Shown: positions 1 to 13,500 of the stretch, in pieces
Layout: every line of letters begins with the position of its first letter
Numbering within the stretch: the first letter of the stretch is position 1
Origin: Dicaeum eximium
Lineage: Eukaryota; Chordata; Aves; Passeriformes; Dicaeidae
Assembly: GCA_013396995.1 (NCBI GenBank)
Contig: VWZP01005600.1
Span: forward strand, 1,267,072-1,331,071
Direction of reading: 5' to 3'
DNA: 64,000 bases
Notes under the pieces: generated by a model
The model's database searches: none
What the model was told of the DNA's origin: nothing
Seen by the model: only the letters and a program-made list of their open reading frames with translations
Position numbers and translations under genes: made by a program

Positions 1-3000
1 CAATTAAAAACCAGGGAATCAAGATTAAATCCTTATAGTTATATATATTATATCCTTATAAATGTATATTTCATATGTTGAAACATAGGGTCTTATTATC
101 AAGGAACTAAAAATAGAATTTACATTTTAGAGAATTGAGCTTTGAGATAACTATGGTTGAATGTCTCCTATGTCTTATAAAAGGTTTTTACAGTCCTTAT
201 GTTCTGCCTATGTAAAACAACAGCAGTGACTATTTACAAGTTCAAAATTTGCCAGATTTTAGCAATAGTAGTGACCCCACCTTATGTTTATATCTTTTGT
301 TTAATGGACTTACACATATATTTTGGCTCCAGGCTTCTATGATTTAAAAAAAAAAAAAAAAAAAAATTCCAAGTTCAAATGTGTTTGTCTCTATTAGAAA
401 GACAAGACATAGCTTTTCTCTGATTACAAGCTTTGTATCATCCAGACAGTCCAGGGTCTTGCCTGGTCTTGTTTAGCTCTGGCAGCAATTGTCTAGCAAT
501 TAGGTAATTGTTCCTTGAATTAGTTTTAGTTAGTTTTAATTTATAGCAATGACAGGTACTTATTCACCATGGAAAGAATGAACCAGCAAAGGTGTACTCT
601 GGGAGAGGACTGAGGCAGCACCAACAGAGGCCCCAGGACATAAGCACAAATCAGGATCTGTCCAGGAGGACATAATTCTTTCATTTCCATGAAATCAGTT
701 TTAAAGGAAACAAAAAAATAAATAAAAAGACTGAACAATGGAACCAATGGGAAGTAAAAAAAGATACATAAGCAGAGTAAATTTTATATAACCAGACCAA
801 ATTCACCCTAAAACTGGGAGGGAAGAAAATGCCAATATCAAAGGGTTCCCAAAAGAAAGAAGGAAACCTTCCACACTAACTTTCTCACAGCCCTCCCAAC
901 AAAGGCTTCAGGATGCTGACAGCTTTTTGTAACCCCTCTGCCCCTTAGGGGAGTCACCTCTGGTACCCGGGGGACACCCCTGGTAAAGTTTAATTTACTA
1001 TTCTGAACAACAGATTCCCACAAAATAGCTCTCAAAACAGGAAAAAAAGCTGAATTTAAGTTATCCTGGTTCTTCTTATGGATGTTCATTTTTTAACCAG
1101 TGCTAATTTACCCTTTTTCATCTGGAGCAGCTTCTTTACTATAGTCAATGGTGTCATGTGGAAGCATTAGGAACAGATGTGGGTGATTAATAACTGTAGA
1201 AAAGCTAAATTTTTTATGATAGACCCCATAAATCTCTCCACTATGAGATGTCATCTCTTCAGCCCATAGCCTTTGTATAGTTTTTCTGAGGTGTTTGTTG
1301 CTTTTTTCTCCTTTGAAGTACTCAGATGATAAGATACTACTTATGATGATGCACTAATTATCAGAGACCTGCAGCATTAAAAACTGATATTTACTGCCTT
1401 TTTTAATTTCAAAACTCAAAGAAAGTCCTTACAGTCAAGTTACCGTGATAGTAAATAAATAAGGAATACAATTTGGAAGATGGTATTTGCAAAAAACCTT
1501 TTCTTCAGCACAGAAGTTTTTATGTAAAATGTTTTAAGCTACTGGTGAAAGAAGGAATTGTCCTTTGATAGTATTCTAATATGCCCATTAAAAAAAAAAA
1601 ACAAAACTTGAGAATATTAAGCTGAAAGAAAATACAGCAAAATTACAAATTTTAAAATAACTTCTGCTAAAACTTATCTTAACCTCCTCTTTAACTGGAA
1701 TGGTATTTAAGCCTGTGCTTAAATCCTACTGAAGTTACCCTGTGGCTGAATATATCCTTGCACACTTGCTGAATGAGCTGATAGGAAGTAATACCAATTG
1801 AACAGATCTTGAGATTCAGAACATTATTTCTGCAGTCAGCACACCCCCAGCACATCCTATTGTAATCTGAAGCTATGAAACACTATTATGAACTAAATTT
1901 TACAAGAAAAAGCCTACAAATTCTACTCCTTTACCTTTTGTAAACAAAATCTTTTTTTTTTTATAACTTAAGAAAGAACCATAGTAATATCTGCATGTAA
2001 AATGTGAGCTTCCCAGAACTTATATTAAATTAAATATTGACTTACCAAGTACTATGCCATTCATTATTTACTTTACTCAATCTGTGGGATTTATTAAAAA
2101 ATTGATAAGAATGGCTACTGGTAAAATCCCTCCAGGTAAGCTCCCTAGCCAAGCCAATTATGAAATAAGTAAACCTACAGTTACTACAATAAAATGACAG
2201 CATTCGATTTTAGCAGTTGGTGATATTTTAAAAGGACGCTTTGAGACTCTTACTTGAAATGAATTAGGTGCAGTTTCATATAAAAAATTTTAAGATTGCT
2301 TTTATTCTGTTATTTGCCAGACCTTTCTGTTCCCCTCTGCCCTTTTCTAAAAGTTGATTTCTCATTTTATTAAAAGGGTTTTTTGCCCTGTATTTCAAGA
2401 GTTCTCTTTCTCCCCTTATGCTCTCTCTTTTAAACCCACTCATATATATCTGAGAAATGCTCGTCAGGGTGCTACAGACCAACTGCAAGGAACTGTGGAA
2501 ATACTTTCAAGTGTGAAGACAAGTTTATAGGGAAAAGGACATTTCCAGCCATCTTTCTCATTGGTGCTAAAGGTTTGAGTGCTACAATGTGTGCAGGAAT
2601 GGGTTTTGCATACAATTTGTTATGTATGCAATTCCATGGATACACAGTCCAGGCCTGCATAGGACTATGTCCTTAATTCAGATTTCCCATTAAACCTTAA
2701 GCAGTGCACATTAAAGGAATAATCAAAAGCATTCTCAGTATTGTTAACTACAAAAAACCCATCAGGGGAGTAAGAGGTACAGAATTCACAAGCATCCTTT
2801 TTTGGTTGGTGTTGTTTTTAGTTAATAGATTATTTTTGTTATTAAGCCAATAGATAAATTTTAAAGTTATGGGGGAGCACAACACTGTTGCATGATACAT
2901 CCCCTGCCCTCCAACCTCAATTTCTTTTATGGTGTGTGGGCCTGTGGCTGCTTTCCAACAGGGATACACGTCACCTGGTTTTGATGCCCAGATGAGGGGG

Positions 3001-5334
3001 ATCAAACTAGGTCAATAACTTTCCAATACAAAGAACCTGTAATCATACAGGAAAAAAATATTACAGCCTCAGGTGGTTGGTACTTGGTCACACCCTTGCT
3101 TTGAAAGACTACAGGTAGTTTGAAAACAGAAAATTAAAGTTCATAAAATTTAACTACTAAGAAGGTCAGACCTTGAACCCAACCAATCCCAATGTTTGTG
3201 ATTTACACATGAATGCACTGAAATATCCCGTGGAAAAAACACCTTAATTCAGGTGACCATTAGAGAACTCCTTAAATATCAGCCTCTAACACTAATGCCG
3301 ATGAGTGTTCCTGGGAAGAAAAGGACTTTCCTTCTCAAACAGGTCCCTGTAGGACCAAGGATCCATGCTGAGGTCCCCAGGCAGGATGTGGTGGCATTTG
3401 ATGGACCCCAGCCCGAGCTGGGGCAGGGGACTGCACACTTGGCACGGAGCCATCAGGATATGAAAAGCTCTTGTGTCTCAGCTGCTGCCTCACTCTTAGA
3501 ACCAGTCTGCTCTGAAAAACTCTGTTTGCTCTGCCACAAAAACTTTGCTCAAGCTTTACAGAGATCCAGAAGAAAGCACACAGCATGAGAAGATAAGTTC
3601 ATGATTTCTCATTATGATTGGACACACTAGTAATAAAGATTTTTTTGACAGAAAATCCTCCGCGACATCATATCTATCAATAGCAGCACTCAGACACTAA
3701 TTCTGTCAACAATAAAAGAGAGATCATAATCTTGCACCTGCATATAAAGAGCTTATGGGCTTTTATTTGATAATGAGCTGCAGAGGTGGTGTGGAACTGC
3801 AAAAAATGTCTCTCCGGGAGACAGCTTAAGAATTGACATACCTGTAATCATAACTGGGGGAGATGGTACTTTGTTTGAATCAGTGTGTATGGGAAGAAAG
3901 AAAATGAAACCTCACATGTAACTCTACTTGGATATTAATTCAGGGTCTTGATATAAAGTGTGCAAGATCAAAGATGTGAATTTTAATAACTACTCAGTTA
4001 ATTTTAAAATATTTTGCAAAGTTCGATATTATTTACCATGTCAGCATCTTACAACAAGGAGATGAGGACTAGAGCTTGGCTTTACTCTTGCACCAGCATA
4101 AAATCTACATTTTAATTTTCTTAAAGGCCGAGAAAAGGAAGAGGAAAACAAACCTATCCTTTCAAAATTTGAACATTTTAATTTAACCCTTGTGATTTTA
4201 TTTTAAAACATCCACATGACTTATGTTCTTTAAAAGTAGTACAGAGCTTTTATAAGATATTATTAAATATTTCTTAAGCCTAAAGAAATTATTGAATTTA
4301 GGGCTGAAGCATAATCAAAGGATGGGCATAAACAAGAATCTTGCTCACAGGAATTGGGAATGTTGGGACTCCTTGATTCAATGAACCAATGCACTAGAGA
4401 AAAAAATTCATGACTGAATTCTCTTGCTGTTTTATTTTGTTTTGCTTGTGAGGAAACACTCCTTTTTTTCTTCTACTTTCTTTTTTTCTTCCAAACCTTT
4501 TGGAAGCCTGCAGCAATCTTCTAACATCTTTCTGTTCTTTAGGAGAGATTTGCAGGAGCAGGGACTTCCATCCTGGTCTCTTGGAGACGTGTTGTCTCAT
4601 TTACACCAATCTGTTTGAAATGCCATTTTAAGAGATTGGGAAGCATCCAAGAGAAATCTAAGGAAGTTTCATATTAAGAATTATTAAGGTATGAAGCAAA
4701 TGTTATGGGAAGAAAATGTTATGTGGCAGTTTGCAAAATAATTGGATTCTATAACCATTGTGGAAAGAGGATTAGCTTTTAAATTCTCTAAAATACTCGC
4801 ACAAGCAAACAGCAGATGTTTCTTATATTATGAAAAGGACATCCCATATACATACAGTTTAAAATATTCATCTGACGCATAGTAGTATATTATGTTTAAA
4901 GCTGTGGGGTTTGACTTTGAAATTTTTAAAAGGTTTTGTAAAGATTTGAAACCGTTTAAATATATTTTTTTATAAATTAAAGTAATTGAAAGAACTAGTT
5001 CCAGACAGCAAATGAAAATACAGCCATTTATCTGACATTAAGTTATGAAAATATTACATTTTTTGAATGTTGTCCCATGTGTTTGCTGCAGATGGGTGCT
5101 TTGAGAAACGATCACAGTGAATTTTTACATTGGAATTATCAAAGTATCCCAAAGAATCTCTTTTTACAAGTAGTCACATGGAAAAGAGGAGGGGCAATGG
5201 ATACAAGTTACTTCTGGGGAGATTCTGATTACACAAAAAAAGAAAACTTTTCCCAGTGAGTACAGTCAGCCATTGTTATCATCTTCCCGGGAAAGTGAGA
5301 GATTCCCCAATATTGGACCCATTCAAGCTTCAGC
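1..5334. other. Anonymous AT-rich noncoding DNA
   Basis: No gene is supported here. Open frames are at most 111 codons, lack recognisable domains and often overlap on opposite strands. A pure A21 tract lies at 346-366, with no AATAAA just upstream, so it does not look like a retrocopy tail. Two GC-richer patches stand out from the background, at about 890-1000 and 3340-3480. I could assign neither to a known family. The stretch at 3640-3860 is unremarkable single-copy-looking sequence. Confidence 0.6.
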
Positions 5335-5445
5335 TGGGCAGGGTGCTGGGCCATCTCACCTACACCATGTTTTTACAGTGCTTTTCCCAAGAAAGCTCAA
5401 ACCAGATTATCCCTGAGGTCTCCCTCCATCCTCCTATCCTGTCCA
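5335..5445 (+). mobile_element. Degraded CR1 LINE 3' end (old copy)
   Basis: The stretch reads like the 3' end of an avian CR1 LINE. It has the run GGGTGCTGGGCCATCT, then a TTTTCCCAAGAAAG-like segment, then an ACCAGATTATCCCTGAGGTC block. The last corresponds to the CR1 motif 'GGACCAGATGATCCnTGAGGTCCCTTCCAAC', with several substitutions. The copy is 5'-truncated, as most CR1 copies are. The terminal short tandem tail expected of CR1 is eroded beyond recognition. It carries no reverse-transcriptase frame, so it is a dead fossil. A frame of 97 codons crossing it is coincidental. Confidence 0.62.
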
Positions 5446-8400
5446 TGCTGTGCAAATCACCTTCTAAACATAAAGAATGCCAAAAGGACTTCCTCTACAA
5501 GCATGAAAATTTAATTGGCAGATACAAAGGGAAAGGAAATAATGCATAATGACTTTTCTTCTTCCTATAACCTAGAATAATCAGGGATATTAAAAAAATT
5601 ACAGGACTAACAAATTTAAACCTAACCTTGTTCATGTAGTGATTTGTTTTCTAGTATATGTTGTGTGGAAGTTGGACTGATTGACATTTACCCTCCAGAT
5701 ACAACCAAACAGCCAGACAATGCTTCAAAGAAAACCACTACAGACACTAATTTTACCTAACGCTGACATAAAACCAACAGCCCAAAACACATTACCCCAT
5801 TTTCCTGTATTTTTAGTGAGAACACATTGCAGCTGGTTCAAATATTATTTAGAGAAAGAACAATTTTTTTAAATACCTTTCAAAATTTTTTCATCTAGTT
5901 TAGTGAGTACCCTTTTTTTTTCTTGCACCTGCATGTTTCAAGAAATTTATGACCTGCATGAAACATTTGCTCTTTTAGTTTGGCTCCTACTTATCTTAGA
6001 GGAAGGAGAATTAGAGACCTACAGGTATTTAGAATAGATTGAGACTGATATTCCCATTGTGAAAATTTTCATTAGGTGTGTAATAAAATGAGAGTGAGAG
6101 AGGAGGGAGGGAGAGGCGACATCCTCACTAGGATGGACTCTGTGCATTTCCAGACAGCCCAGGGGCTGCAGTGCTGGATTTATGACCTCCCTGGGATAAT
6201 GTGGAGCTGGACCTGGGATCCAGGCTCTGGCAAAGCCCAGCCCAGCCCACGCCTCTGCGTGAGGTCCTCACCAAGGGGCTGAACGTTCCCTTCCAATCCC
6301 AGAAACCCAGGTGTGTTGTAGATTAGCACAATTTACAAGCAGTGTGTGGAAATTTATTATGATAATTGTTGCTTTTATTTTTTATTTCCCTGAACTCAAA
6401 GATAATTAATGCCAGTATGTGTCCTGGTGTCTGACTCCCTTAATTGGCCCTATGGTGCCTTGGGTGTTTGAAAATTCACTCACTTAAAGCCTATTTTTTT
6501 GTTTCTCTTTTTTTTTTTTTTCCTTTTGACTTGTTTTCCTGGAGCTGTTCATTAGTGCCTAAAATATTTGATTACATTTAATTGTAATGTCTTCAATTCT
6601 GTGCACCTGCTGCAATTTATGCAGAGGGGGAAAAAAAGACCTACAGAAGCTAAAAAGTGACATAAGGAATTGAATGTTAAAAAGAATTCCCCTGCAAAGG
6701 GTAATTGGGGTTAAATATGGAAACAAACTAAACATATTCTCAGTTGGGGTTTCCTACCTGCTACGGTAACACCAAAAGGATTTATTGCAGAATGGTTTCC
6801 TTTTCAGTGTTCACATTCAAAGGTTTCATCTCCATTTTAACATTCCTATTTGTTTTAAACCATATCTCCAGCATGATGAAGTCCGCGTGGTGTTGGTCCT
6901 GCAGAGCTGCGGTCCTGAGCTCCACTCCAACATGAAGATGTGTTGCTTTAGTACATCTTTCCAGTCTTGCCATCTGTCTTTTAACAAAAGATGTAGGTTT
7001 TGCTACCTTTTCTTTTCCTTACAATTACTGAAATGGTTAAAATTTTCCTGGCTGACACTTTAGTTTTAAAACACAGCTTACAGCATTTGTAAATCAGTCA
7101 ATAATACTAATACAAATTAGCATCACTGAGTACTCAAATTCCCCTGACATCACTGGAGAAGGAATGGAGAAGGGATAGAGCAAAAAAGAAAACTCTTGTG
7201 TATTTTTAAGAGAGAAATTACATCAGAAGGTGGTTTTTCTAAGCTCTATCATGCTTTCTCATTTGTCTTCAAGGGGTGGTGTAAACCTGTATAACAGGTT
7301 CTAAAGCATATATTTTTCAGAATAAAACTAATTAGATCAGTTTTAACACTTCAACGGTAGCATGATGTGAGAAATCCTTATTCCAGCACTGCAGAGAAGT
7401 AAAGAACGAAATTCTCACCTGCTGATGTCTATGATAGCTTACAGCACAGAGCTCACAGTTGTGACCCATTAAGTGCTCTTTGCCAAGGGAATTCCACAAT
7501 TCCTATGCAGTAGCATCTCAATGCTTTTATTTATTTCTCTGTTTGGTAAATATTGCCTGGGGCATTTTAAAGTAACAGTTAGTGATACAGACAAATCAAG
7601 GTCAGAAATACATTTATCCCTGTCATCTCCTACTAAGTATGGCACAGCCTTAAAAATACAAAGACTGGTATCTCTGCTTTTAGAATAATATTATTAATAA
7701 TAAACACAAGCTGTAATAAACTGTCAGGGCTCCCAAGAATGTTACCACACAATGAACATTTTATGTTAATGTCTACATTTCACTCCATTGGGGAAACCAC
7801 AGAGCTGTCAACAAATGCTAGAAATTAATCTTACATCAAATCAGAGACAGCAATACATTGATAAGCAATGTGATGACAAACATTCCTCTCTAGTCATTCC
7901 CAACAAGCCTTTAAACAAATGTTACAGCAAATGTGTGGCATATTTTTACCTCAGTTCAAGAACTGTCCCTGACGTCAACAACAGAAGACTGCTCTACAAC
8001 TGAAGGCATGCGACCAACAGTGAGCAGGATGGTATTTTATTCTCTAGATTCAAGACAGATTTCCTGTCAAGACACTTGATTTATGTTTCCCTGACCTCCT
8101 GTGTGAAATGGAAATAAATGATGCTTTTTGCCAGTTTTTAATCACAGCACATTTGGTACCCCCAGAAGCCACTGCTTTTGAACTTCCTTACAACCACATT
8201 CCACCAGTCACACTGTAAATTACAGGGCTTCTCAGATGGGAATATCAATTCAATGTTTTAATCCTGTTTTTGCAGGCAGGCCTGAGTAATTACCTCAAAA
8301 GAGGTGATAGGATGCATTTCATGGATTAAGATCAGTCTCATTATTTCTATTTTGGAATGTTGAGATTGTTTGACACTTAGAGGGGAAAAAGTGGTCAGAG

Positions 8401-8581
8401 CTGTAATGCCCAGTGGTTAGGGATGACATGGAACTGTGGCAACCTTGCTACATAAACAAGGCCTCAAAGCAAACTGGCTGAAGTACATGCACAAGCAACA
8501 TGCAACTCCTATTATTGCAAGTAAATATTTTCAATTTTAGACTTTAATACAACTTGATAAAGCAAAACCAATTAGGTGTTT
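5446..8581. other. Anonymous noncoding DNA with a possible regulatory patch
   Basis: No gene is supported. A GC-rich patch at about 6100-6300 ends in a segment vaguely like a CR1 tail (TTCCCTTCCAATCC), but the match is too short to call. It is followed at about 6320-6640 by AT-rich sequence dense in homeodomain-type TAATTG/TTAAT cores and an E-box (CACCTG at 6604), discussed as a finding. The rest, including the frames near 6.8 kb and 7.5 kb, shows no coding signature. Confidence 0.55.
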
Positions 8582-8623
8582 GGTATTCAGATTCAGATTG
8601 GTATTCAGATTGGTATTCAGATT
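8582..8623. repeat. 12-bp minisatellite, three copies
   Basis: The unit GGTATTCAGATT occurs at 8582-8593, 8600-8611 and 8612-8623. A 6-bp half unit (CAGATT) sits between the first and second copies. All three full copies are identical, which points to recent slippage or unequal exchange. It lies in AT-rich noncoding sequence. Confidence 0.9.
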
Positions 8624-10520
8624 TTGTTATTATTCAAATAACAAAAGGATGCAAAAACTGTCTACATAAGAACATTGGTTTCAAAAAGGCCAGTAAAACT
8701 AAGATATTTCATGCAGTTGACAGTGAGGGAAAGAAAACAAAACAAAAAACCCAAAACAGGAAAACCCACAAGTAAACAAGTGTTTCCCTCATATAAAGCA
8801 AATGAGAGCCAGGCATGTCCACTTTACAACCATTTCAGAAAAGACCAGGAGTTTCCAGCTTAATATTAATGCAGGGCAAACCCCAGGCTGTGAAACAGCA
8901 CTTTTAGCCACTTGCTCCTGCATCAGCTGTTTAGATCTAACAGGCTTTAGATGTTTCTTTGTAGAGAAGGACATGCTTGTGTCATATCAGATACCACATT
9001 CAACATAAATACAGAGTATAATCTCTGCCCAAGACACTGCACTGCAGTTTTCTGTCTTAGCTATTGAGAGAATGTGAAGTTTATCAGACTTAGTAGCTTT
9101 GTGCTGCTGGGTTGGAACAATCCCACAAGGATCCTTTTTCCTCTGCTCCCTGCAGCCATGGGGCCAACACAGAGCAGGGCTGGCACTGGGTGCAGCCCCC
9201 CCAGCCTGCACTTCTACACATCTGCTATGAGCACCTGAGTGAAAAACTGTGTAAAAGTAAAATGGACAACGAGAGTTTAAAGCTCAAATATAAAAAACCC
9301 CTAAATGTTCCTTGCAGAGGTGAGGAGCACAGTGACAGCTGAGAATATGTCCAGCACATGGCTGTGTGGGCATTGCTGAAGCTGCATGTGAGGCTGTCAC
9401 AGGGTGGAGGACATTTACACACAAAGGACCTCTTCAATACTTGCAAACGACCTGGAACGTAGTAACAAGGTTACACAATGAGTAGGAAAGGTTTAAATAT
9501 ATATGCATTGTCACAGCTAGCTAAAATTTTGGAGCTTCACTTTTCAAACTCTTCTATTAATCTCATCATGATGGCCTCTTCTGCACAGCTCAATCTACAG
9601 AGCTCTCCTCCATGATGTTCTCATCTGAAATATTCCACCCTGCTGACCCAGGGGCTCATCAGAACTCATTCTATGAAAAAGACTTAAATAAATATTCCTG
9701 TACATGGCCAAGAAAAGGAGGATAAATTTCATCCTGTGACTCTGCCTTCAGGTTTTTCTCAGTTCTAAATACCAGGAAGCGTTTTTGTCTCTTGTTTTTC
9801 TAGCTTCTCATGAAACTTTGGCAGAATCTAGAAGCTCTTTGCAATGATCAGGGATTTATTGATTTTTCAGACCAATGTACTTTTAAAATATTCCAGTGCA
9901 ATTTTATGATAATAAAACTTAACAAAAATAAAAATAATTTCAAAGATGCTCTGATCTTGAATATTTAAAAGAGCATATGTGCTATTTCAACACTAAAATC
10001 CCTCTAGCATATAAAGCCATGATCAAGGATTAATGAGTTTTTTATTACAGCTTCTGAGTTTTGAAAAAAAATATTCTTACTAACATTTCAAAGTGAATAA
10101 AGAACCCAGTAATCTTCATTTGTGTGCATTATGAATATTTAGAGATGCAGAACAAAAGTCTTTCTTACATGCAAAAACCTGAAGGCTTTTAGACTCCTCC
10201 CCTTGCAAACCAGGTTCAAGCACAAAAGTTGAGGAAGAAAGGAATAAACATAGTCCAAAACCAATCCATTACTGATCTAATTATGAAATGTCTCTATGCA
10301 TTCTGTTCTTTCTAGGTAATTCAGCCAGATCTTTCTGTTGTTTTATTTATTTCAAGTATTAAAATAATTAAAGAGGAAGATGCAGGAGGCTCAGAGCAGT
10401 GAATGTCAAGAACACTTGATGCAACACCCTAATGATGAATGTTCCAGCATACTCAAAGAAACAAGTTTCTCTAGAGATCGTTTGAATGAAAATAATGTAA
10501 TTGCACAAATAGCATAAGCT

Positions 10521-10521
<1 letters not shown>
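8624..10521. other. Anonymous noncoding DNA
   Basis: No gene is supported. A slightly GC-richer patch (about 9100-9440) gives short overlapping frames on both strands without domains. The remaining sequence is AT-rich and shows no repeat family that I recognise. Confidence 0.55.

Positions 10522-10551
<30 letters not shown>
10522..10551. repeat. (GT)15 microsatellite
   Basis: An uninterrupted run of GT dinucleotides fills these bases. It accounts for the histidine/threonine-rich minus-strand frames that cross it, which should not be annotated as genes. A pure run of this length is likely to be polymorphic. Confidence 0.95.
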
Positions 10552-13500
10552 CACGAGAAAGAAGAGGACAGAGACAGGCAGCAGTCAAGTTTCTTGTAGC
10601 TGGTGGTGTGTGGAGAATAATTGATCATCCCTTCCTTCCCTCTGATGAGTTCAGTAATTCTCTCAGTGCCACACTCCTGCCAGTGTCATGATCACTATTA
10701 AACCAGCGAGGAACCCAACAAGCCCCTGAGAATACCTGCTGTCTGGGGTGCCTTTTAAAAGCACCAGCTGAAAAATTAAATGTGAAAAGCAAGAACATGA
10801 TGCCTAAGTCTCCTTCACCTTTGCTCTGTGCTCTAATGCTGTACTTGATGAGCACTGTGCCACAGCCCAACACTGAATTTATGTGCCTGCAATTTGTAAT
10901 AAAAGAAGGGAAAGTAGATGGAGTCATTCAGTTTGTTGAAAGAATGGCATTAACTGCTTATTTTATATGCAGTCAATTAACAGCAAAATTTACAGACTTA
11001 AAAACGATTTGTGAGTTAATTTGCACTTTTGAAAACGATGGGCATATAACAGCCAAAAGTATTCGGTATGATTTCATACTGAACAAATTCCCTTATGAGA
11101 TAATGAATTAAGGACATTGCTCATTTCAAAACCTGAAGACAAAGCTGCCCTGTGCTTTAGTCTGTGGTTACAGATATTGCAGAAGATAGGGGTTTTGTCT
11201 GGTTTCAGTGAGCCATAGAAACTATTCAAAGGTAAATTAGTTTCCCTAAATGCATCAAAATTATCACTGCCTTATCTTTCAGACTGTTGAAGAATGAAGA
11301 GCTCAGATGGACAAAGCTGTGGGTACACATCTGAGTCACCTATTAGGATTCCTGTATGAGTAAGGGCAGATTTGCCTCAAAACACTTTGGTAAATAAAAT
11401 GCTCCCAGCAGCAACAGCACACACTATTTTTACAATATCAGCCCTCACATAACTGGAGGCAAGAAAGCTATTTTACAAATAAAGAGGCAATTAAAAGCTC
11501 TAGCACTGCTAGGTAGGCACCCCATTTTGTTAGAGGAGTTCTTTCAAACCCAGAACTGGGTTGACAAAAAACAATATGGGAAACCACCTGTACAAAAAAT
11601 AAGCAGCGGTGAGCAGAACAATGACAGTAAAAAAATGTGTAGCATGTGTACAGTCCATGTGCAGAAAGAAAAATATGCCAGGTTTTGAGTGAAAGGCATT
11701 CACCTACCAATCTGTCAAAACAGAGAAGCATTGTCCTCTAATATAAAGCATGGCAGGTTACTTTGTCAGAAAACAAACCGAATGTGGTATTGCTGAGTTT
11801 ATTACTGTTCAACATCATCCTCTTCTTGTTGATATGAATTATATCCCTTTTTGCCCATGGAAGGTTTATGGCATCTAACTAATAGTAGAGAAGCCCAGGG
11901 GCACAAACCAAAAAGCTGTCTGGGCACTCACAGCAGTGATGGAACAATATATTTTGAACATTCACTTGGACTCCATGAAACCACATTCTTATGTCTCACA
12001 GCCAAAGCAAAAGTTTGAATTTATGCTACAGCTGTACATGGACAATTCCTGCTTTGCAGCTCCAGAGGGTGAGGAGACATCCCCAGCCTGTTACCCTGGC
12101 TAAGAGGCCTGGGGATGGGATGCCTGCCATGGCTTGTCTGAACCCCCTGCTCCAGCAGGAGTGCTCAGCACCCATGGACACACACAGACATTGCTCTGTT
12201 GGGAGAAGACCACAAAAACTTAATTGCATGGAGAAGACTGCACTTTTCTGACATTCACAGACAGATAAGCAGCAGAGCAGAACATAAAGATGTCACACTC
12301 CTCCTTCTAATCTATCATCTCCACCATTTTGATATAAACATTGAAAAAGAAATTTATGTAGAGACCCAACCCTGGCCTGTCATCTTCAGCCACCTATGGG
12401 ACAGGACACAGGTAGATGTAAAATCCCTAAATCTCAAGCCATTGTTTTGGTGACACTTGGACATCTTTCTCTAAACAGGTTTCACCCTTATTCCTGTATT
12501 CCCTGTTCTGCATTAAAGGCCAGGTGGCATTTGGCAAGGCTCTGTAGGATGTATGTATACGGCTGATATAGTTTTGATTGAAGGAATCCTTCATCCTTAA
12601 CAGGAGGATTAATCAAGGGAGTTATCCTAATGTTCTTTGCATCTTACTGGAAATTCCAGGTCAGTTTAGAGAAACCATTTACACGCTGGTATTTGCATAA
12701 CAGCATATTAACTGAAAAGTAGATATGCAGAGATCATTTTAACTGAAAGTAATTGCTATGTAACCAAGCTCTCTTTGATGTTGCTCACCACAGTATTTTC
12801 AGCCACATTATATCTCATGTTCAGCATTGGAAATTATGATGTTTATTAATAATGTTGCTGAATAAAGGTTAAAAAGAAATAGTTTTTCTGTCTCTGAACA
12901 TTTCTGAAATATCAAACAATTTGAATTCAGAGAAGAAATAAGAAAACTAAAAAATAAAATTTAAAATCATATGAGTGATCAGAAAACTTAATTTCTGTTT
13001 CAAAATTCATTATTTGTAATACTACAGATTATCTTAATTTAATACAAAGTTGCTTCAACCAGAATAGAGAAGCATTTTAATTACAAATATTCAAAAGCAG
13101 TGTTCCTACATATTTCTAAAGTTTTTTTTTCTGAAATAGAAACCATGAAAGCTTATCCTTTCCTACAAATCCTACTTTTGATTTCCCTACCCGCTCCACT
13201 GCAGTAAATCTAGCTCAAACTAAGAGTGAAGTTTACAGAGAAGCAGATGTTGTACATGAGAATTGTTGTTTCTTGGAGATATTGCTCCTCCATTCTGAAG
13301 GAGGACATCAAATAAATCCATTTGCTCATGCTTCTAACTAATGCTATTAGCTGACATTGCCACAAGAATTTAAGGTGAAACAGGTACATTAAGCTCAAGG
13401 CAAACGAGCACTGACTGAACTAAAACCCCAACAAAACCCCAACACACTCAGAGAAGTAGATTCCAAGTAGGACATATTCTAAGAGTGTAACAAACAAGAG

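Noticed and set aside
346..366. An A21 tract as a retrocopy tail.
   Set aside because: No AATAAA within 40 bp upstream and no flanking duplication seen. Probably simple homopolymer expansion.
3253..3588. A 111-codon plus-strand frame with a C-terminal cysteine pair (CSEKLCLLCHKNF) that recalls a zinc finger.
   Set aside because: No second cysteine/histidine pair at the right spacing, an overlapping 83-codon frame on the opposite strand, and no splice signals. It looks like chance in a GC-richer patch.
6240..6320. A possible CR1 tail around TTCCCTTCCAATCC.
   Set aside because: Only about a dozen bases resemble CR1, and the upstream sequence does not match.
10368..10628. Minus-strand frames with HTHTHT repeats.
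   Set aside because: They are translations of the (GT)15 microsatellite.
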